DNA of 64,000 nt, taken from the NCBI RefSeq assembly GCF_030580935.1, contig NZ_JAUQOM010000007.1:62001-126000 (forward strand), read 5' to 3'. Below the pieces are notes generated by a model. That model searched no databases. It was not told the origin of the DNA and saw only the letters and a program-made list of their open reading frames with translations. Shown here piece by piece: positions 54,346 through 62,764 of the stretch. Both the position numbers and the translations under genes were made by a program. Numbering within the stretch: position 1 is the stretch's first letter; each line of letters opens with the position of its first letter. Origin of the DNA: Sphingobium cyanobacteriorum (GTDB taxonomy: Bacteria; Pseudomonadota; Alphaproteobacteria; Sphingomonadales; Sphingomonadaceae).

Positions 54346-54698
54346 TGGGAAGCATGGGGGGCAGGCACAACTGCGCGCAGGCCCGCCCCCTTTGATAAAA
54401 ACGCCCTGCATCTCCCTAAAAAACCGCGCTCTTCCAATGTAGGATAATCTCTGATCTATCCTGTCGGATGACTCCACGCCGCGCGCCGCCACCGCCCCGC
54501 CGACCCGTGCCCCGCCCGGCGCGTCGCCGGCGCGTGACAGAGGCGTGGCAGGCGCGTCACTGTGACCTTGATGGCGCGCCGGTGGCGCGTCGCCATGGCC
54601 TACCCGACGCTTTGCGCGCACAATCCACGCACTTTTGCCGAAAAAAATGCGACGACGGTGTGAACTTCGGCGGGGGATCGATGCCGTGACCCTTCCGC
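54346..54698. other. 353-bp gap between convergent apbE and piuC, very GC-rich, no gene seen
   Basis: The core (54480-54600) is rich in GGCGCGT: the 11-mer GGCGCGTCGCC occurs at 54518-54528 and 54584-54594, with two further GGCGCGT copies between. A frame at 54468-54689 is Arg/Pro-rich with no recognisable features and is not called. No clear intrinsic terminator is seen for either gene. Confidence 0.5.
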
Positions 54699-55382
54699 CT
54701 ATGCCTCCGCCCAGCGGCGCAACAGGTTGTGATACACGCCGGTCAGGCGGATCACCTCGTCATGGCCCTGCCCCAGCGCCGCCGCCACACCCTGTACGCT
54801 GCGGTCGAGGTCGAACAGCATCTGCCGCGCGCCATCGTCGCGGATCATCGACTGGAGCCAGAAGAAGCTCGCCACCCGCCGCCCGCGCGTCACCGGATCG
54901 ACCCGGTGCAGCGAGGAGGACGGATAGAGCACCGCATGGCCTGCGGGCAGCTTCACCTGCTGCACGCCGAAATGGGTTTCGATCGTCAGCTCGCCGCCAT
55001 CATAGGCATCCGGTTCCTCCAGAAAGACCGTGACCGACAGGTCGGACCGGACGCGAAAGCCGGTCGCGGCCTGGATGCGGACCGCATTGTCGACATGCAC
55101 GCCGAACGCCTGTCCGCCGGCATAGCTGTTGAAGAGCGGCGGAAAAATCTTGAGCGGCAGGGCAGCGGCGATGAACAGCGGCGACCGGCCAAGTGCATCC
55201 AGGATCATCTGCCCCGCCCGCTTCGCGGCGTCGCTGTCCTCCGGCAGTTGCAGGTTGCGCTTGGCCAGCGCCGACTGGTGGCCGGATGTAACATTGCCGT
55301 CGACCCAGTCGGCAGCGTCGATCAGGGCGCGGATGGCGGCAACGCCATCGGCGTCGAGCAGGTCGGGAATGGCGATGAGCAT
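54699..55382 (-). CDS. PKHD-type Fe(II)/2-oxoglutarate hydroxylase, PiuC/YbiX family
   Basis: 227-residue 2OG-dependent dioxygenase. The metal triad is His96-x-Asp98 in [10 protein letters not shown] and His159 in [15 protein letters not shown], with Arg166-169 for 2-oxoglutarate. Family members are named PiuC or YbiX and occur next to Fiu/PiuA-type catechol siderophore receptors, as here. ATG 55382 ([14 protein letters not shown]) gives the family length. It is 61 bp downstream of the receptor gene on the minus strand. Confidence 0.93.
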   Translation of the reverse strand: MLIAIPDLLDADGVAAIRALIDAADWVDGNVTSGHQSALAKRNLQLPEDSDAAKRAGQMILDALGRSPLFIAAALPLKIFPPLFNSYAGGQAFGVHVDNAVRIQAATGFRVRSDLSVTVFLEEPDAYDGGELTIETHFGVQQVKLPAGHAVLYPSSSLHRVDPVTRGRRVASFFWLQSMIRDDGARQMLFDLDRSVQGVAAALGQGHDEVIRLTGVYHNLLRRWAEA

Positions 55383-55443
55383 GGCGTCGATTGCTAGGCC
55401 AAGGGGGACGGGCGGGCAACCACCCATCCCCCTGCTGCGCGGA

Positions 55444-57813
55444 TCAGAAGCTGTAGAAGAGGCTGAGCCGCGCGGCGCGCCCTTCGCCCGGTGCCGCCCA
55501 GCCACCCGACACGACACCCGTGGTCGCGCTGATATTGTTGCGGATGCCGGTATAGTAATGCTTGTCGAACAGATTCTGGACATTGAGCTGCGCGGTCAGG
55601 CCGTTGTCGAAATTCCAAGACAGGAAGGCGCGGTGGACCCAATAGTCGTCCGACCGATACTGAGTGCGGTTGAACAGGTTGGACTGGTTGAGCGCGAAGC
55701 TGCCCTGATAGGTGACGCCATAACCAAGTTCCAGGCCGAAGGGCAGGCGGTAGCTGGTGTAGAGGCTGCCCGAATGTTTGGGCGTCTGGATGAGGGCGTC
55801 GCCCTTCGCCGGATCGGGCAGAGCCGCGCTGTTGGCACACGCGGCGCGCGGGCTGGCGATGCAGTCGTTCGACGTCCCCTGCACGATCTTGCTGTCAAGA
55901 TAGGTGTAGTTGGCGAAGATCAGCCATTGCGGCGTGATGTTGCCGGTCAGGCCCAGCGCGACGCCGTCGACCCGCGAATGGCCGTCGAGCACCTGGAAGG
56001 TCGCGCCGGAGGCCGGGTCGTTGGTCGACACGCGGTAATTGGTGCGCTCGTTGCGGAACAACGCGGCGGTGGCGAGCAGCTTGCCGCCCATCAGGTTCGC
56101 CTTCGCGCCGATTTCGTAACTGCGCGCGGTTTCCGGGGCGACATCGCAATAATTGACGAAGGTGGCGCCCGATCCGGTGGTGCAGCCGGCGCGGACCGTG
56201 GCCGACGACGGCGTCTTGCTGTTGGCGTAGGCGGCATAGAGGCTGACATCGTCGGTCGGCTTGAACACCGCGCCGATACGATAGGAAAACAGGCTTTCCT
56301 TGCTGCGCTGGACGATACCGGGTGTGGTGCCGCCGCCCGCCGAAGGCAAGGCCACCGTATCGGCGCGGAAGATGTTGCGCACATCCTCATAGCGCAGGCC
56401 GCCATTCAGTTCGAACCGGCCAAATTCGATGGTATCGAACGCATAGATCGCAAGGTTGCGGTTTTCGCCATCGCTGTGGCCGGAGACGATGGCATTGACC
56501 GGCCCGGTCCAGCCGGTGTTCGGATTGGCAAGGCTGATATCCGGTTCAGCCAGCGTCGCGCCCGCCGGGGTCCGCAGCAGGTTGGCGCTGGTCAGGCGAT
56601 AATCCTCCTGCGTGGCGGACGCGCCGATGACGAGCGTGTTGCGGACACCGCCAGCGTCGCCGGTGACGATGCGCAGGTCGGTCTGGCTGTAGAGAAGGTC
56701 ATTGAGCTGATCGCGGACAAGGCCACGCGGGCCGGACGGGCGATAGGTGCCGGCGGCCATGCCGGTTGGACAGGCAAGCGGCGTCTTGAGGTCGATCGCG
56801 GTCACCGGCTGCACCCCACCGGGCAGGCAATAGGTGCCCTGCGGCGCGCTGGTGACGCTGTCCTGACGGATTCGCTGCCAGCGGCCGAGCGTCCGCAGCG
56901 AAACGGCGTCGCTGAACTGGTGCGCGAAGATGGCGGTGAAACGGTCGATATCGATATCCTGCCGGTCGAGATTGGCGATGCCGAAATAGTCGCTGTCGTC
57001 GACGCCGGGCAGCGGACCGTCCAGATTGGCGTTCGCGAAGAAGGGCACGCCATAGACTGGGGTGTTGCGGTCCTGCTGGTGGAAATAGGACAGGGTCAGG
57101 CTGGTCGGACCGTCCATGCCGAGCTTGACCGAAGGTGCAATGGCCCAGCGCTTGAAACGCTCGACATCGCGGCCCGGCAGATCGTTGCGGTGAAACATCG
57201 CGTTCAGGCGGACGCCGATGAATTCCGACGCCCGGATGTTACTGTCGAGCGTGGCGCGATAATAATCGTCGGTGCCCACGCCCGCCTCGACGATGGTGAG
57301 GCTGTCGGCCTGCGGCACCTTCGACACGAGGTTGATCGTGCCACCGACCGAGCCGGACCCGTTATAGACCGAGTTCGCGCCGTTATAGACTTCGACCTGC
57401 TGCATGTTGAACGGGTCGGTGCGGCTATATTGCGCGCTGTCGCGCACGCCGTCCTGGGTGATGTCGTTGTTGGCCGAATAGCCGCGCAGGTTGATGCTAT
57501 CGCCATAGCCGCCGCCGCCCTCGCCCGCGCCGAAGGTGATGCCCGGCACGGTGGTCAGCACGTCGCGCAAGGTCAGCAGATTCTGCTTCTTGATCGTCTG
57601 GTCGGAAATGATGGTGATGGTCTGCGGCGTGTCGAGCACCGGCGCGGTATTCTTGGGATTGACGGTCTGGTCGGCGTAGATTTCGCCGGTGACGACGATG
57701 GAATCCTGCGCCATGACGGGCGCGGGCGCATCTGCCGCCTGGGCGGGCGCGGTCGCCAGTGCGCCGACACAGCTCAGGGCGAGGAAAGAAACGGAATTTG
57801 CGGCAACGGCCAT
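55444..57813 (-). CDS. TonB-dependent siderophore receptor (Fiu/PiuA-like)
   Basis: 789-residue outer-membrane receptor. Signal peptide (cleavage near AQA-A), a TonB-box-like QDSIVVTGE about residue 36, then the plug domain with [57 protein letters not shown] and [20 protein letters not shown]. The beta-barrel ends ARLSLFYSF with a terminal Phe. There is no N-terminal signalling (STN) domain. The piuC-type neighbour supports a catecholate/monomeric siderophore substrate. Two Fur-like sites lie just upstream. Confidence 0.93.
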   Translation of the reverse strand: MAVAANSVSFLALSCVGALATAPAQAADAPAPVMAQDSIVVTGEIYADQTVNPKNTAPVLDTPQTITIISDQTIKKQNLLTLRDVLTTVPGITFGAGEGGGGYGDSINLRGYSANNDITQDGVRDSAQYSRTDPFNMQQVEVYNGANSVYNGSGSVGGTINLVSKVPQADSLTIVEAGVGTDDYYRATLDSNIRASEFIGVRLNAMFHRNDLPGRDVERFKRWAIAPSVKLGMDGPTSLTLSYFHQQDRNTPVYGVPFFANANLDGPLPGVDDSDYFGIANLDRQDIDIDRFTAIFAHQFSDAVSLRTLGRWQRIRQDSVTSAPQGTYCLPGGVQPVTAIDLKTPLACPTGMAAGTYRPSGPRGLVRDQLNDLLYSQTDLRIVTGDAGGVRNTLVIGASATQEDYRLTSANLLRTPAGATLAEPDISLANPNTGWTGPVNAIVSGHSDGENRNLAIYAFDTIEFGRFELNGGLRYEDVRNIFRADTVALPSAGGGTTPGIVQRSKESLFSYRIGAVFKPTDDVSLYAAYANSKTPSSATVRAGCTTGSGATFVNYCDVAPETARSYEIGAKANLMGGKLLATAALFRNERTNYRVSTNDPASGATFQVLDGHSRVDGVALGLTGNITPQWLIFANYTYLDSKIVQGTSNDCIASPRAACANSAALPDPAKGDALIQTPKHSGSLYTSYRLPFGLELGYGVTYQGSFALNQSNLFNRTQYRSDDYWVHRAFLSWNFDNGLTAQLNVQNLFDKHYYTGIRNNISATTGVVSGGWAAPGEGRAARLSLFYSF

Positions 57814-57845
57814 GGATGGTTCCCCTGTTTGGATGGGGGACGGCT

Positions 57846-57864
57846 ATTGCGAATAGTTCTTAAT
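57846..57864 (-). promoter_or_regulatory. Fur-like operator 1 upstream of the receptor gene
   Basis: ATTGCGAATAGTTCTTAAT, an imperfect dyad (TTGCGAAT/GTTCTTAA), lies about 33 bp before the receptor ATG. It is similar to 51281-51300 and to the second site at 57873-57891. Confidence 0.5.
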
Positions 57865-57872
57865 GTCAACGC

Positions 57873-57891
57873 TAATGCGAACAATTCCTAT
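57873..57891 (-). promoter_or_regulatory. Fur-like operator 2 upstream of the receptor gene
   Basis: TAATGCGAACAATTCCTAT is an imperfect dyad 27 bp from operator 1 and overlaps the stop codon of the RHH gene. Tandem sites suggest strong iron repression of the receptor. Confidence 0.45.
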
Positions 57892-58157
57892 GAACGAAAT
57901 TCACGCATGCGATCGAACAGCCAGCACCGGATGGCGCTGGCAAGGTTGGGTGCGGGATCTGCGGCAAGGCGCGCAACATCGATGCGCGCGATCAGGGCAT
58001 TGATGGGAAGCCCCTCCTGCGCTGCCGCCCGGCGCAGCGCATCCCAGAAAATCGGTTCGAGGCTGATTGCCGTCTGATGACCGGCAATGGTCACGCTCCG
58101 CTTGATCGGCGGCGCGAAGGGCGGCCCGGAAGGTTGGTCAGGGCCGCCCGTCATCAT
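57888..58157 (-). CDS. Ribbon-helix-helix domain protein
   Basis: 89-residue protein with IKRSVTIAGHQTAISLEPIF followed by two helices (WDALRRAAAQEGLPINALIA and LASAIRCWLFDRMRE), the pattern of RHH_4-type proteins. It may be a small DNA-binding regulator. The start ATG 58157 overlaps the phbB stop (TGATG). It lies between phbB and the siderophore receptor. Its target is unknown. Confidence 0.8.
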   Translation of the reverse strand: MMTGGPDQPSGPPFAPPIKRSVTIAGHQTAISLEPIFWDALRRAAAQEGLPINALIARIDVARLAADPAPNLASAIRCWLFDRMREFRS

Positions 58158-58879
58158 CAATACATATGCTGGCCGCCGTTGATCGACAGCGTGCTGCCGG
58201 TCACGAAACCGCCCTCTTCACTACAGAAGAAGGCCACGCCGCGCGCGATCTCGCTGGCCTGGCCAAGGCGGCCGACCGGGATTTTCGCCACGATCTTTTC
58301 CAGCACCGGCGCTGGCACGGCGGCGACCATGTCGGTGTCGATATAGCCCGGCGCGATGGCGTTCACCGTCACCCCGACCTTTGCGCCCTCCTGTGCCAAA
58401 GCCTTGGTGAAGCCATGGATGCCCGACTTGGCGGCGGCATAGTTGACCTGGCCATATTGGCCGGCCTGGCCGTTGATCGAGCCGATATTGACGATACGGC
58501 CCCAGCCGCGTTCCCGCATCCCGCCAAATGTCGCCTTGGCCATGTTGAAGCAACCGCCCAGGTTGATGCGCATCACCTCATTCCAGTCGTCGAAGCTCAT
58601 CTTCGCGAGCACGCCGTCGCGGGTGATGCCCGCATTGTTGACGACGATATCGACCGGGCCAAGCGCTTCGGTCACGGCGGCGCAGCCATCGAGACATGCC
58701 TGATGATCGCCCACATCCCATTTGAAGGAGGCAATGCCCGTGGCGTCGCTGAAAGCCTTCGCCTTCTCCTCATTACCGGCATAGTTGGCCGCAACGGTAT
58801 AGCCCATATCCTTGAGCGCCAGGCTGATCGCCTCGCCGATGCCCCGCGTTCCGCCCGTCACGATCGCCACTCTCGACAT
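58157..58879 (-). CDS. phbB: Acetoacetyl-CoA reductase
   Basis: NADPH-dependent SDR making (R)-3-hydroxybutyryl-CoA for polyhydroxyalkanoate. The 240-residue protein has VAIVTGGTRGIGEAIS, NNAGITRDGVLAKM, the catalytic Ser/Tyr/Lys in IVNIGSINGQAGQYGQVNYA and AAKSGIHGF, and the C terminus SINGGQHMY, which is typical of PhbB rather than FabG. GAGGA lies 6-10 bases before ATG 58879. No phaA or phaC is nearby. hemH is 24 bp upstream. Confidence 0.93.
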   Translation of the reverse strand: MSRVAIVTGGTRGIGEAISLALKDMGYTVAANYAGNEEKAKAFSDATGIASFKWDVGDHQACLDGCAAVTEALGPVDIVVNNAGITRDGVLAKMSFDDWNEVMRINLGGCFNMAKATFGGMRERGWGRIVNIGSINGQAGQYGQVNYAAAKSGIHGFTKALAQEGAKVGVTVNAIAPGYIDTDMVAAVPAPVLEKIVAKIPVGRLGQASEIARGVAFFCSEEGGFVTGSTLSINGGQHMY

Positions 58880-58903
58880 ATCAGCGTCCTCTTCCAAAGC
58901 GGG

Positions 58904-59905
58904 TCAGTCGATCCAACCCGAAAGTTCGCGGCTCATAAGCCTCTGGTAGAGAATGATAGCGTCGGCCGACGCATTTAGACAGGGCAAATAGGCGAAATTT
59001 TCACCACCTTGAGCCAAAAAAACATCTTTCGCGCGCAGGGCTATTTCCTCTAGTGTCTCAAGGCAATCCGCCGAGAATCCTGGTGTTATAACAACTATGT
59101 TGCGCACACCGTTTTTAACCAGATCGGTGAGCGTCGCTTCCGTTTCCGGTTCAAGCCACCTTGCCCGGCCGAAGCGCGACTGAAAGCTCATATGCACCGG
59201 CAAGGACAGGGCTTCGCGCAGCAGGCGGACGGTCTTGACCGACTGGCAATGATAGGGGTCGCCCAGATGCAGCGTGCGTTCGGGCATGCCGTGGAAACTG
59301 GCGAGCAGCGCGTCGGGCGTGAAGTCGAGCGCCGCGACATGGCGTTCGACCGAGGCCACCAGCGCGGCGATATAGGCCGGGTCGTCATGATAGGGCGGCA
59401 GGGTGCGGATGGCAGGCTGCCAGCGCATCGCCTTCAGCGCGGCGAAGGCGGCATCGTTCGCTGTCGCCGTCGTCGCGGCGCTATATTGCGGATAGAGCGG
59501 CGCCAGCAGGATGCGGTTGCAGCCCGCCGCCTTCATTGCCGCCAGCCGATCGGCGATGGCCGGATTGCCATAGCGCATCGCCCAGTCGACCCTCACCATG
59601 TCGCCCATCGCGACTTGCAGCGCCTGCGCGGTGGCGCGGGTGTGAACGGCGAGCGGCGACCCGTCATCGGTCCACACCTGTTGATAGGCATGGGCGGATT
59701 TCTTCGGCCGGGTCGTCAGGATCACGCCGCGCAGGATCGGCTGCCAGACCAGCGGGGGGATTTCGACCACGCGCCGGTCGGACAGGAACTCCGCCAGATA
59801 GCGCCGCACCGATTTGGCATCGGGCGCATCGGGCGTGCCGAGATTGATGAGGAGGACACCGACCTTGGGCGTCGGGATGGCGGGATGGTCCGGGGGGATG
59901 GTCAT
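58904..59905 (-). CDS. hemH: Ferrochelatase
   Basis: Inserts Fe2+ into protoporphyrin IX. The 333-residue protein has VGVLLINLGTPDAPDAKSVR, LLAPLYPQYSAATTATAND, the catalytic His in DALLASFHGMPERTL, YHCQSVKTVRLL and SFQSRFGRARWLEPETE, and late NIVVITPGFSADCLETLEEI. The last 200 bases (58904-59110) are lower in GC than the rest of the gene. ATG 59905 overlaps the stop of the molybdenum hydroxylase gene (ATGA). Confidence 0.96.
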   Translation of the reverse strand: MTIPPDHPAIPTPKVGVLLINLGTPDAPDAKSVRRYLAEFLSDRRVVEIPPLVWQPILRGVILTTRPKKSAHAYQQVWTDDGSPLAVHTRATAQALQVAMGDMVRVDWAMRYGNPAIADRLAAMKAAGCNRILLAPLYPQYSAATTATANDAAFAALKAMRWQPAIRTLPPYHDDPAYIAALVASVERHVAALDFTPDALLASFHGMPERTLHLGDPYHCQSVKTVRLLREALSLPVHMSFQSRFGRARWLEPETEATLTDLVKNGVRNIVVITPGFSADCLETLEEIALRAKDVFLAQGGENFAYLPCLNASADAIILYQRLMSRELSGWID

Positions 59906-62169
59906 GCGGTTCCCACTAGCGGAAGGCTGCGCAGCCTTTGCCCTGTCCATGTGTACAGGGCGTTGGCGATGGCGGGGGCAACCAGCGGCGCGGCGAGATC
60001 GCCGACCCCTGCGGGATCGGCGGTGCTGCGCATCAGTTCGACCGTCACTTCGCCGATGTCACCGAGGCGCGGCAGGTTCATGCGCCCCAGCAAGGCACGG
60101 GTCGGCAGGCTGCGCTCATAGGGAACGGACGCGCCCATGGCATAGGCCAGACCATAGATCAGCCCGCCCTCAATCTGTTGCCGGGCGATATCGGGATTGA
60201 CCTGATCGCCGGCATCGACCGCGGCGACGATCCGGCTGACGCTCAACCGCGCACCATCCATCGCGGCCTCGACCAGGACAGCGGCATAGGCGCCGTCCAT
60301 CATATGGGTCGCAATCCCCTGCCCGCTACCCGGCACCCCGCCCTGCCAGCCCCCCATGGCGGCGGCGGTGGAGAGGCAATGGGCCAGGCGCGGATTGCCG
60401 CCCAGCATCTGGATGCGGAAGGACATGGCCTCCATATTGGCCAGATGCGCCAGTTCATCGACGAAACTTTCGGTGAAGAAGGCGCCGTGCAGATGGGCGT
60501 TGCCGCGCGTGAACCCCAATGGCAGGCCGACATCGGCCGGATAATGATCGACCGCCCAGTTGGGAATGGCATAGGGCGGGGCCATGCCGGCGACCGCCAG
60601 CCGGGTCGCCGTATCGGCTGCGCCCGCCGCCGCTTCATGGGGCAGCGCGCCGCCGGCGATCCGCGCCCAGGTCTGCGTCAGGGCGCAGGGGGTCGCGACC
60701 TTGGCCAGCCAGCCTTCGATCGCGCCGTTACGGCCAAGCTTCGCCGCCATGCGGGCATGGGCGGGCGCGCCGGGGCGATCCTGGATCACATCTTCCAGCC
60801 GCGACCATTGCAGTTGCACCGGACGGCCCATGTCGCGGGCGATGAGCGCGGCCTGCACCCCGGCCTCCCAGTCCATCTTGCGGCCGAAGGAGCCGCCGGC
60901 ATGGAGCGGATAGAGCGTCACCGCGCGGGGCGAGAGGCCGAGCGCATCGGCGATGGCGTCGCGGGCAAGGCCGGGCGCCTGCGTCGCCATCCACACTTCC
61001 GCGCCGTCATCGTTGACGCGCGCGGTGGCGCAGAGCGGTTCCAGCGCCAGATGCAGGCCGGCATCGACCTGATATTCGCTGGCGAGGATGGTCGCCCCCT
61101 CAAACACCGGGAGCAGATCGCCCTGCGCATAGAGCCGGCGACCGGATGCACCGGAAAAAGCCTTCTCCAGCCTTTCGTCGATGCTGGCGCTGCTGACCGG
61201 CGCGCCGCGCAGGGTGAATACCGGATCGGCAAGGTCCAGCGCCTTGTTCGCCGCCCATGTGTTGCTGGCGACCGCCGCGACCCAGCGGTCCTGCCGCACC
61301 AGTTTCAGAAAGCCGGTAACGCCAGCGGGCGCGCGCGTGTCGAGGCCCGCCAGCAGCGCATCGCCGATCGGCCCCTGCCGGATCGAGGCATAGACCATGT
61401 CGGGCAGGCGGACGTCGGCGGCGAAATTATGGCTGCCATCGATCTTGGACGGGGTATCGAGGCGTGGCAGATCCTGCCCCGACAGGCGGCCATCCTGCCC
61501 CTGGCGCAGCGGCAATATGGCCGGCAGGTCGAAGTTCACACCGTCGCTGGCAATTTCGCCGATCTTCATCCGCCGCTCGGCCCCGTCGGAAATCAGACCG
61601 TCCTGAATGTCGCAGCTTTCCCATGCGATGCCCCAGCGCGCCGCCGCCGCCTTGCACAACAGCACCCGCGCGGCCGCGCCCGCATCGCGATAGGCGTCAT
61701 GGAACATCGGCACCGAAGTACCGCCGCCGGTCAGCATCAGCGCGCTGCGGGTCGCATATTGGCCGATCGCCCAGTCGCCCGCGTCGCCCAGCAGCCGTGT
61801 CCAGTCGGTTGCCAGCCATTGGCGCGCCAGCAACGTGTTGGCGTAGAGCGGGCTGAGCGGCGCGCTTTGCACCGCGACGGTGCGCCAGTCGGCGCCCAGT
61901 TCGTCCGCCAGTATCTGCGGCAGGACGGTGGTGACGCCCTGCCCCATTTCGGTCTGCGGCACGATGACGATGATCTGGCCGGCCCGGTCGATCTTGAGGA
62001 AGGCGTTGACGACCGTTTCATCCGGTCCGGCATTCAGATTGGGCTGGTAGCTGCGCGGCCAGACGCCCCAGGCGATCAGCAACCCCGCCGCCGCGCCGCC
62101 GCCGACCAGCAATGTCCGCCGGTCGATGCCCCTGTTCCTGTCCGTTCGCTTCCGCGGTGCGCGCGCCAT
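59902..62169 (-). CDS. Molybdenum hydroxylase large subunit (IorB-like), Tat-exported, without small subunit
   Basis: 755-residue xanthine dehydrogenase-family molybdopterin-binding protein similar to isoquinoline 1-oxidoreductase beta subunit. A Tat signal (GIDRRTLLVGGGAAAGLLIA, Arg17-Arg18) precedes the body. Family motifs are VIVPQTEMGQGVTTVLPQIL, HAGGSFGRKMDWEAGVQAAL, LQWSRLEDVIQDRPGAPAHA and EGGLIYGLAYAMGA. The [2Fe-2S] partner subunit (IorA) that normally precedes it is absent: the neighbours are a CoA-binding protein and hemH. Electron acceptor and substrate are unknown. Confidence 0.88.
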   Translation of the reverse strand: MARAPRKRTDRNRGIDRRTLLVGGGAAAGLLIAWGVWPRSYQPNLNAGPDETVVNAFLKIDRAGQIIVIVPQTEMGQGVTTVLPQILADELGADWRTVAVQSAPLSPLYANTLLARQWLATDWTRLLGDAGDWAIGQYATRSALMLTGGGTSVPMFHDAYRDAGAAARVLLCKAAAARWGIAWESCDIQDGLISDGAERRMKIGEIASDGVNFDLPAILPLRQGQDGRLSGQDLPRLDTPSKIDGSHNFAADVRLPDMVYASIRQGPIGDALLAGLDTRAPAGVTGFLKLVRQDRWVAAVASNTWAANKALDLADPVFTLRGAPVSSASIDERLEKAFSGASGRRLYAQGDLLPVFEGATILASEYQVDAGLHLALEPLCATARVNDDGAEVWMATQAPGLARDAIADALGLSPRAVTLYPLHAGGSFGRKMDWEAGVQAALIARDMGRPVQLQWSRLEDVIQDRPGAPAHARMAAKLGRNGAIEGWLAKVATPCALTQTWARIAGGALPHEAAAGAADTATRLAVAGMAPPYAIPNWAVDHYPADVGLPLGFTRGNAHLHGAFFTESFVDELAHLANMEAMSFRIQMLGGNPRLAHCLSTAAAMGGWQGGVPGSGQGIATHMMDGAYAAVLVEAAMDGARLSVSRIVAAVDAGDQVNPDIARQQIEGGLIYGLAYAMGASVPYERSLPTRALLGRMNLPRLGDIGEVTVELMRSTADPAGVGDLAAPLVAPAIANALYTWTGQRLRSLPLVGTA

Positions 62170-62207
62170 CCCCGCCTGATAGAGGGGCGTGGCGCGGATG
62201 CCTAGCG

Positions 62208-62642
62208 TTAATCGGCGGAGATCGGCGCAAGCCCCAGCCGGGGGATTTCGATCGCGGGGCAGCGATCCATCACCACCTTCAGGCCTGCCGCTTCGGCGCG
62301 GGCGGCGGCGGCATCGTTGATGACCCCGATCTGGAGCCAGACCGATTGCGCTCCGATCGCGATGGCTTCGTCCACAGCCTCCCCCGCCGCGCCGGGACGA
62401 CGAAAGATGTCGACCATGTCAATCGACACACCGATGTCGGACAGGCGACCCCAGACAAATTCGCCATGGACATGTTCGCCCGCGATCTGCGGATTGACGG
62501 GCAGCACCCGATAGCCATGCCCTTGCAGGAAGCGCATCACGCCATAGCTGGGACGATCGGGCCGGTCGGAAATGCCGACGAGCGCGATGGTACGGGTTTG
62601 GGCAAGCAGGGTGGCTATGGCCTGCGGGTCGGTGAACGGCAT
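62208..62642 (-). CDS. CoA-binding domain protein (YccU type)
   Basis: 144-residue Rossmann-fold protein with TIALVGISDRPDRPSYGVMR, HGYRVLPVNPQIAGEHVHGE, VDMVDIFRRPG-type segment and VWLQIGVINDAAAARAEAAG with the terminal DRCPAIEIPRL. It matches the small CoA_binding_2 family of unknown physiological role. AGGAG lies just before ATG 62642. Confidence 0.88.
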   Translation of the reverse strand: MPFTDPQAIATLLAQTRTIALVGISDRPDRPSYGVMRFLQGHGYRVLPVNPQIAGEHVHGEFVWGRLSDIGVSIDMVDIFRRPGAAGEAVDEAIAIGAQSVWLQIGVINDAAAARAEAAGLKVVMDRCPAIEIPRLGLAPISAD

Positions 62643-62764
62643 GGGCGTCTCCTTCGCTGTCGAGATGGGGATGCCGCCGGGCGATGCAAGCCGTCACCGA
62701 TTGAAGGACCATCCCTGCCCCGTTGGGCAAGCCCGTCCATTCGGTCAGGGAGAAGGGGAAAAGG

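Noticed and set aside
54468-54689. 73-codon Arg/Pro-rich plus frame between apbE and piuC
   Set aside because: Composition follows the local GCG repeat content; no start signal or family resemblance.
55129-58077. 982-codon plus-strand open frame opposite the siderophore receptor
   Set aside because: It is the GC-rich antisense shadow of the receptor and PiuC genes, with no recognised motif; the minus-strand frame has clear plug and barrel motifs.
59938-62205. 755-codon plus-strand frame opposite the molybdenum hydroxylase gene
   Set aside because: Antisense shadow; no family motif, while the minus frame shows Tat signal and molybdopterin motifs.
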